In this document: piece by piece, positions 7,497-10,758 of the stretch
How the letters are laid out: each line of letters opens with the position of its first letter
How positions within the stretch are numbered: position 1 is the stretch's first letter
DNA from: Clostridiales bacterium
GTDB taxonomy: Bacteria; Bacillota; Clostridia; Oscillospirales; Oscillospiraceae
Reading direction: 5' to 3'
Length of the DNA: 10,758 nucleotides
Assembly (NCBI GenBank): GCA_019418525.1
Contig: DYBS01000061.1
Span: forward strand, 1-10,758
Program-made: the position numbers and the translations under genes
The notes under the pieces: model-generated
The model's input: the letters and a program-made list of their open reading frames with translations, nothing else
What the model was told of the DNA's origin: nothing
Database searches by the model: none

Positions 7497-7511
7497 GCGT
7501 CACCCCTCCTC

Positions 7512-8795
7512 TCATGAATCTGCCAGCTTTTTGGCGGTCTCGGTGTTGATCAGGTTCTGGATCTGATCCAGACCGGTGTCGATGTCCACCGAACCGTTGT
7601 AGATGCTGGTCATAATGTCCACCACGCCGCTCTTCCACTTGGGACGGGCGGAGTTGTTGACGTACTGGATGCAGTAGTCGAACTGGCTCATAACGGCCTC
7701 CAGATCCAGCTGATAGTCAAACTGGTCGAAGGCGCTGATCCAGGTTTCCTCCAGCCCCTCGTAGGCGGGGATGGCGGCGCCGGACTCGCCCTGGATGCGC
7801 TGGGCCTCCTCACCGGCGAAGTACTTCAGGACATCGAGGGCGATATCCAGGTGCTTACCGTGGGCGCCGGTGGCATAGGTCAGGCCGTTGGAGATGGTGG
7901 CCCGGCCGTCACCGCTGACCGGGTCGGGGGCGGCGGGCAGCACCGCCACATCCCACTGGCCCACCATGTCGGGGTAGTTGGTCATCTCGGCCAGCAGGTT
8001 CCAGCTGCCCTCCAGGAACATGGCGCCCTTGCCGGAGAAGAAGGCGGTGCCGGGGGTGGTTTCGGCAAAGTAGGCCTGGTCGGGGCACCAGTCGTTTTTC
8101 TGCAGGTCCACATAGAACTTCACGGCGTCCCGGGTGGCGGGCTGATCAAAGCCGCCCTTGGTCTTGTCCTCAGTGAGGATACATCCGCCGTTCTGATAGA
8201 CAAAGTTGTGATAGCCCAGCTGCTCGTCGTTGTAGGCCATGTAGCCGTAGTTGCCGGTGGCGTCGTAGATGGCCTGGGAGGCGCTCACCAAGTCATCCCA
8301 GGTCCAGGTCTCGTCGGGGTAGGCAACGCCGGCGGCATCGAACATGTCCCGGTTGTAGATCAGGCACACGTTGTCTTTGTCCTTGGGCACGCCGTACATC
8401 CGCCCGTCGGAGCCCTGGGCATTGCTGATGGAGATGTCACTGTAGTGCTCCTCGTAGGGGAACAGATCGGTGACGTCGGCCAGCATGCCGAACTCGGAAT
8501 AATAGAGGATCTGATCGGTGTGCATCCAGAACAGATCCGGCAAGGTGTTGCTCTCAGCGGCGGCCTCCAGCTTGGTCCAGTACTCGCTCCAGCTGGTGAC
8601 CTGGACCTCGATGACCACATCGGGGTTCACATTGGCGGTATAGGCATCGCACATGGCCTGCATGCCGTCCCGCTGAGCCACGTCCCAGATCTGGAAAGTC
8701 AGGTGGGTCTTTCCATCTGACGAACCACATCCGGAGAGCGGCAGCATCAGCGCTACTGCCAGTAGCAGAGCCAATATGTGTGGTACCTTTTTCAT
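7512..8795 (-). CDS. Sugar ABC transporter solute-binding lipoprotein (family 1 extracellular solute-binding protein)
   Basis: 427-residue surface lipoprotein that captures the sugar and delivers it to the two permeases encoded next in the operon. The lipoprotein signal peptide is clear: MKK, a hydrophobic core (about 7-19), and the lipobox LSGC with Cys23 as the lipidated residue, then a GSSDGK linker. The mature part begins with THLTFQIWD and includes TKLEAAAESNTLPDLFWMHT (about 72-91), a family-1 binding-protein pattern (P(D)vf.m). Late features include SGKGAMFLEGSW (about 253-264) and DVLKYFAGEEAQ, both usual in MsmE/UgpB-like proteins. The ATG at 8795 has GAGGAGG about seven bases upstream. 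As first gene of the operon it directly follows the AT-rich control region. Aromatic residues are plentiful, as expected for sugar binding. Specificity cannot be read from the sequence. Confidence 0.95.
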   Translation of the reverse strand: MKKVPHILALLLAVALMLPLSGCGSSDGKTHLTFQIWDVAQRDGMQAMCDAYTANVNPDVVIEVQVTSWSEYWTKLEAAAESNTLPDLFWMHTDQILYYSEFGMLADVTDLFPYEEHYSDISISNAQGSDGRMYGVPKDKDNVCLIYNRDMFDAAGVAYPDETWTWDDLVSASQAIYDATGNYGYMAYNDEQLGYHNFVYQNGGCILTEDKTKGGFDQPATRDAVKFYVDLQKNDWCPDQAYFAETTPGTAFFSGKGAMFLEGSWNLLAEMTNYPDMVGQWDVAVLPAAPDPVSGDGRATISNGLTYATGAHGKHLDIALDVLKYFAGEEAQRIQGESGAAIPAYEGLEETWISAFDQFDYQLDLEAVMSQFDYCIQYVNNSARPKWKSGVVDIMTSIYNGSVDIDTGLDQIQNLINTETAKKLADS

Positions 8796-8869
8796 GACAT
8801 CTCTCCTCCTCTTTACCTGGTCCGGGGCTGCGGCGGTACCGGATCGGGTGCCTTAAAATATATATTCAT

Positions 8870-8897
8870 AATATAATATTTCGCTCTAAACTGTAAA
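8870..8897 (-). promoter_or_regulatory. Candidate promoter of the transporter operon
   Basis: On the minus strand, TTTACA (8897-8892) lies 16 bases from TATATT (8875-8870), or 18 bases from the overlapping TATTAT (8873-8868). The start would be near 8862, giving a leader of about 65 bases before the binding-protein ATG. The -35 is not ideal, fitting a promoter that needs an activator. A large inverted repeat ends 18 bases upstream of it. Other minus-strand -10-like sequences exist farther upstream (TATAAC at 9008-9003 after TG; TATAAT at 9030-9025), so the true start is uncertain. Confidence 0.5.
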
Positions 8898-8914
8898 TGA
8901 AAGTGTACCATAAA

Positions 8915-8975
8915 AATATACCCGTATGTCGTATAATACGTCTTGAGCGCATATTAAACGACATACGGGTATATT
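8915..8975. repeat. Near-perfect 61-base inverted repeat upstream of the transporter operon
   Basis: Left arm AATATACCCGTATGTCGT (8915-8932) and right arm ACGACATACGGGTATATT (8958-8975) are perfect reverse complements over 18 bases. After one A/A mismatch they continue with TAATA/TATTA (8934-8938 with 8952-8956), leaving a 13-base centre. Each arm also holds a small dyad (ATACCCGTAT, 8918-8927, and its mate 8963-8972), and CGTATAATACG (8930-8940) is a palindrome. Position just upstream of the operon's candidate -35 suggests a two-site operator for a regulator such as the adjacent AraC protein. Alternatively, on the minus strand the hairpin runs into ATTTTTA (8917-8911) and could be a terminator for the AraC gene. 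Confidence 0.9.
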
Positions 8976-9141
8976 ACAAACATTTTCGTTAAAATATTGA
9001 GTTATACCACTATTATTTTGTGCAATTATACAAATTGGCTGGAATCCATTAGGAGGATATAAGAACGGGCTCCAACTGTAACAGCACGAATGAAGAAAAA
9101 CTGAGACATTCAATATATCATAATGTGCTGTGGATCACTGC

Positions 9142-10029
9142 TTACCACAGGAAGGGAGCCCGCTTGGGCGGGCCTTTCCGCTCCTGCCGGGGGGTGGTTT
9201 CCAGATACTCGCTGGGCGACATGCCGGTCTCCCGGCGGAAGACCTTGGCGAAATAGTTGGCGTTGGCGAAGCCGGAGGCCTCTGCCACGTAGGCGATGGA
9301 GGGGTCCTCTCCCCGGAGGAGGAGCTTGGCGTATTCTACCCGCATATGGGTGATGTACCGCCCCGGCGAGACGCCGGTCTGCTTGGTAAAGGTCCGGATC
9401 AGGTGGGCCTTGGACACCTCCAGCCGCTCGGCCAGCTCGTCCAGCCCCTCCAGAAAGGGAAATTCCTCCTGAATGATGCCAACCGCCGCCTCTACCAGAG
9501 GAGAGAGGGGTTCCTCACTCCTGCTCTCTGCGCCTGCGGCGGGACCACTGATCAGGTTGGTCAGCATGGTGTAGGCGTAGGAGGAGGCGGCCGTTCCGCT
9601 GACCGGAGCATGCTCATCCTCCAAAACGAACAGGGAGAGCACCGCCTCCCGCACCGCGCCGCCCCCTCTGGGAAAGAAGGCCGCGCCGTCACTCAGACGG
9701 CTACCTAGCAGCCGGCCGGGCAGATCTCCCTGAAGGCGGACCAGCATGCCGACACCCTCGCCCACAGACTGCACATCGAATTCGCCGCACTGGTAGAGAG
9801 CCAGGGCCTGGCCCGGGGACAGAATATCGCTGCGGGCATAAGAGGAGACAGTGAGAGCCCCCTGAACGGCGGCCAGGAAACAGCAGCACAGATCCCCGGC
9901 GTAGCCCCGGTGGAGACCGCCGGAGGGCAGGACCAGGACCCGGGCGGAGGAGAGGGTCAGCAGACCGTTCAGAGCCGGGTCAGGTGGGGCGGGACGGACT
10001 TCCCGCGCTTTTGGTGGATTGGAAATCAT
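9142..10029 (-). CDS. AraC-family transcriptional regulator, likely controller of the adjacent transporter operon
   Basis: 295-residue cytoplasmic regulator. The C-terminal DNA-binding domain (about 178-280) is well preserved: first HTH LDELAERLEVSKAHLIRTF (196-214), linker TGVSPGRYITHMRVEYAKLLL, second HTH SIAYVAEASGFANANYFAKVF (244-264), then RRETGMSPSEYL. The N-terminal half (about 25-130) is divergent but has the alternating hydrophobic pattern of an effector-binding cupin-like domain, rich in Gly and unusual in holding CCC at 48-50. The protein ends in a basic, proline-rich tail (RQERKGPPKRAPFLW). The ATG at 10029 has AGAGG eight bases upstream. The gene lies between the ATPase gene and the transporter genes on the same strand, 346 bases upstream of the binding-protein gene, so regulation of that operon is the natural guess. 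An intrinsic terminator sits immediately before it, and no clear own promoter is visible in the 82-base gap. Confidence 0.92.
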   Translation of the reverse strand: MISNPPKAREVRPAPPDPALNGLLTLSSARVLVLPSGGLHRGYAGDLCCCFLAAVQGALTVSSYARSDILSPGQALALYQCGEFDVQSVGEGVGMLVRLQGDLPGRLLGSRLSDGAAFFPRGGGAVREAVLSLFVLEDEHAPVSGTAASSYAYTMLTNLISGPAAGAESRSEEPLSPLVEAAVGIIQEEFPFLEGLDELAERLEVSKAHLIRTFTKQTGVSPGRYITHMRVEYAKLLLRGEDPSIAYVAEASGFANANYFAKVFRRETGMSPSEYLETTPRQERKGPPKRAPFLW

Positions 10030-10043
10030 GTGGTGTTCCTCTC

Positions 10044-10085
10044 AAAAAGAGGGACAGGGGCGGATGAACGCCGCCGCCTGTCCCT
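10044..10085 (-). terminator. Intrinsic terminator after the ABC ATPase gene
   Basis: GGGACAGG (10051-10058) pairs with CCTGTCCC (10077-10084), and GGCGG (10059-10063) pairs with CCGCC (10071-10075) past a single bulged base, around a 7-base loop. On the minus strand the stem is followed within two bases by TTTTT (10048-10044). It lies 26 bases after the ATPase stop. The T run directly touches the GAGAGG ribosome site of the AraC gene, so any transcript entering that gene from upstream must read through it. Confidence 0.85.
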
Positions 10086-10111
10086 TCTCTGGTCCATGGA
10101 TCTGTTTGTAA

Positions 10112-10758
10112 TTAGTGGGCGATGGCCTGCTCGGTATCCTTGTCGAAAAGATGGATCTTCTCGTTTTTGAAGGTGAGGAGCGCGGTGTCACCCTCCCGGC
10201 CCTTAAAGGTGGGCTCGGCGCGGATCACGAGCCGGTTGCCCTGGCAGTCCACATGCAGGCTGATCTCGGCGCCCATCAGCTCGGCGATCTCCACGGTGGA
10301 GGTTATTCCGGAGGCGTCGGCCTGTCCGGCATCCACCGCGATGACATCCTCGGGGCGGATGCCCAGCACCACAGTCTTGCCCACATAGGGGGTCACTGCT
10401 TCGTTCATGCGGGCGGGCAGCGCCACGGTGGAGCCGCACACCTGGGCGCCATAGCCGTCGCCCTGCTTGACAATGACGGCGTCCAGGAAGTTCATCTGGG
10501 GAGAGCCGATGAAGCCGGCCACAAACAGGTTGCAGGGGGAGTCGTAGAGCACCTGGGGGGCGTCGTTTTGCTGAATGATACCGTCCTTCATGACCACAAT
10601 GCGGTCGCCCATGGTCATGGCCTCGGTCTGGTCATGGGTGACGTAGACAAAGGTGGTCTGCAGACGCTTGTGCAGGCGGCTGATCTCGGAGCGCATGGAG
10701 GTGCGCAGCTTGGCGTCCAGGTTGGACAGAGGCTCGTCCAGCAGGAACACGGCCGGGT
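10112..10758 (-). CDS. Sugar ABC transporter ATP-binding protein, MsmK/UgpC/MalK type, C-terminal part (5' end outside window)
   Basis: Cytoplasmic ATPase subunit powering CUT1 sugar uptake. The frame is open to the window edge, giving about 215 residues. The visible part begins inside Walker B (AVFLLDEP), then the D-loop LSNLDAKLR, and the H-loop YVTHDQTEAMTMGDRIVVM. The end of the nucleotide-binding domain, Q.......Y..P.N.FVAGFIGSPQMNFL, is the hallmark of the MalK/MsmK/UgpC subgroup. A TOBE regulatory domain follows, including VVLGIRPEDV and LMGAEISLHV, typical for sugar ATPases. Walker A and the LSGGQ signature lie outside the window. The TAA stop is at 10112-10114. It is on the same strand as the transporter genes but separated from them by a terminator and an AraC gene. 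The ATPase may therefore be expressed separately and shared by several sugar transporters, as MsmK proteins often are. Confidence 0.95.
   Translation of the reverse strand, partial: PAVFLLDEPLSNLDAKLRTSMRSEISRLHKRLQTTFVYVTHDQTEAMTMGDRIVVMKDGIIQQNDAPQVLYDSPCNLFVAGFIGSPQMNFLDAVIVKQGDGYGAQVCGSTVALPARMNEAVTPYVGKTVVLGIRPEDVIAVDAGQADASGITSTVEIAELMGAEISLHVDCQGNRLVIRAEPTFKGREGDTALLTFKNEKIHLFDKDTEQAIAH

Larger units (their letters stand above)
8796..9141. promoter_or_regulatory. AT-rich control region between AraC gene and transporter operon
   Basis: This 346-base gene-free stretch is sharply AT-rich compared with the GC-rich genes on both sides. It contains the binding-protein ribosome site (near 8803-8815), a candidate promoter, the 61-base inverted repeat, and a second imperfect dyad TTGTGCAATTATACAA (9018-9033). 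No credible small gene is present: the one open frame on the minus strand (9113-8886) has no ribosome binding site and runs through the inverted repeat. I take it to be a regulatory region. Confidence 0.75.

Noticed and set aside
5676..7517. 613-residue open frame on the plus strand opposite the permeases
   Set aside because: It is an antisense shadow very rich in His, Gly, Asp and Gln, spanning two real permease genes and a terminator.
8886..9113. 75-residue open frame on the minus strand
   Set aside because: It has no ribosome binding site, unusual composition, and runs straight through the inverted repeat and candidate promoter; it is a by-product of AT-rich control DNA.
9158..9173. Hairpin GCCCGC/GCGGGC at the end of the second AraC gene as a terminator
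   Set aside because: It lies inside the last codons, has a short 6-bp stem and no T run on either strand.

Overview
The window looks like chromosomal DNA of a high-GC gut Clostridia (Oscillospiraceae-like, in the range of Flavonifractor, Lawsonibacter or Pseudoflavonifractor). This is inferred from the GC-rich coding style, strong AGGAGG-type ribosome binding sites, and the mix of a carbamate kinase/hydantoinase pair with a CUT1 sugar transporter, a GH36 alpha-galactosidase and AraC regulators. No single sequence marker fixes the species.

Region 1 (1-1532, + strand) is the 3' end of a nitrogen-catabolic operon. It holds the C-terminal part of a dihydropyrimidinase/hydantoinase-family amidohydrolase, then a complete carbamate kinase, closed by a strong intrinsic terminator. 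In gut anaerobes this pair commonly sits in purine (urate/xanthine) or hydantoin degradation clusters, where carbamoyl phosphate is used to make ATP. The amidohydrolase carries Tyr where the family normally has the metal-binding Asp.

Region 2 (1533-2422) has no convincing intact gene. It is less GC-rich than its neighbours and holds short open stretches broken by stops, mainly on the minus strand. It looks like decayed sequence between two metabolic modules.

Region 3 (2423-5670) holds an AraC-family regulator (+) convergent with a GH36 alpha-galactosidase (-). They share a bidirectional terminator, and each has its own recognisable promoter.

Region 4 (5671-10758, all minus strand) is a sugar-uptake module. 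In transcription order it has an MsmK/UgpC-type ABC ATPase (cut by the window edge), a terminator, a second AraC-family regulator, a 346-base AT-rich control region with a near-perfect 61-base inverted repeat, a solute-binding lipoprotein, two membrane permeases, and a 16-bp-stem terminator. The simplest model is that the transporter imports an alpha-galactoside (melibiose/raffinose type), the ATPase energises it, the cytoplasmic alpha-galactosidase cleaves the sugar, and the two AraC proteins sense sugar and switch on the promoters. Substrate identity and regulator-target pairing are inferred from gene order only.

I see no CRISPR array, tRNA, rRNA, intact mobile element or defence system. 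Most of the window is ordinary catabolic content. The points most worth a second look are the 61-base inverted repeat, the Asp-to-Tyr change in the amidohydrolase, the terminator abutting the second AraC gene's ribosome binding site, and the decayed gap.
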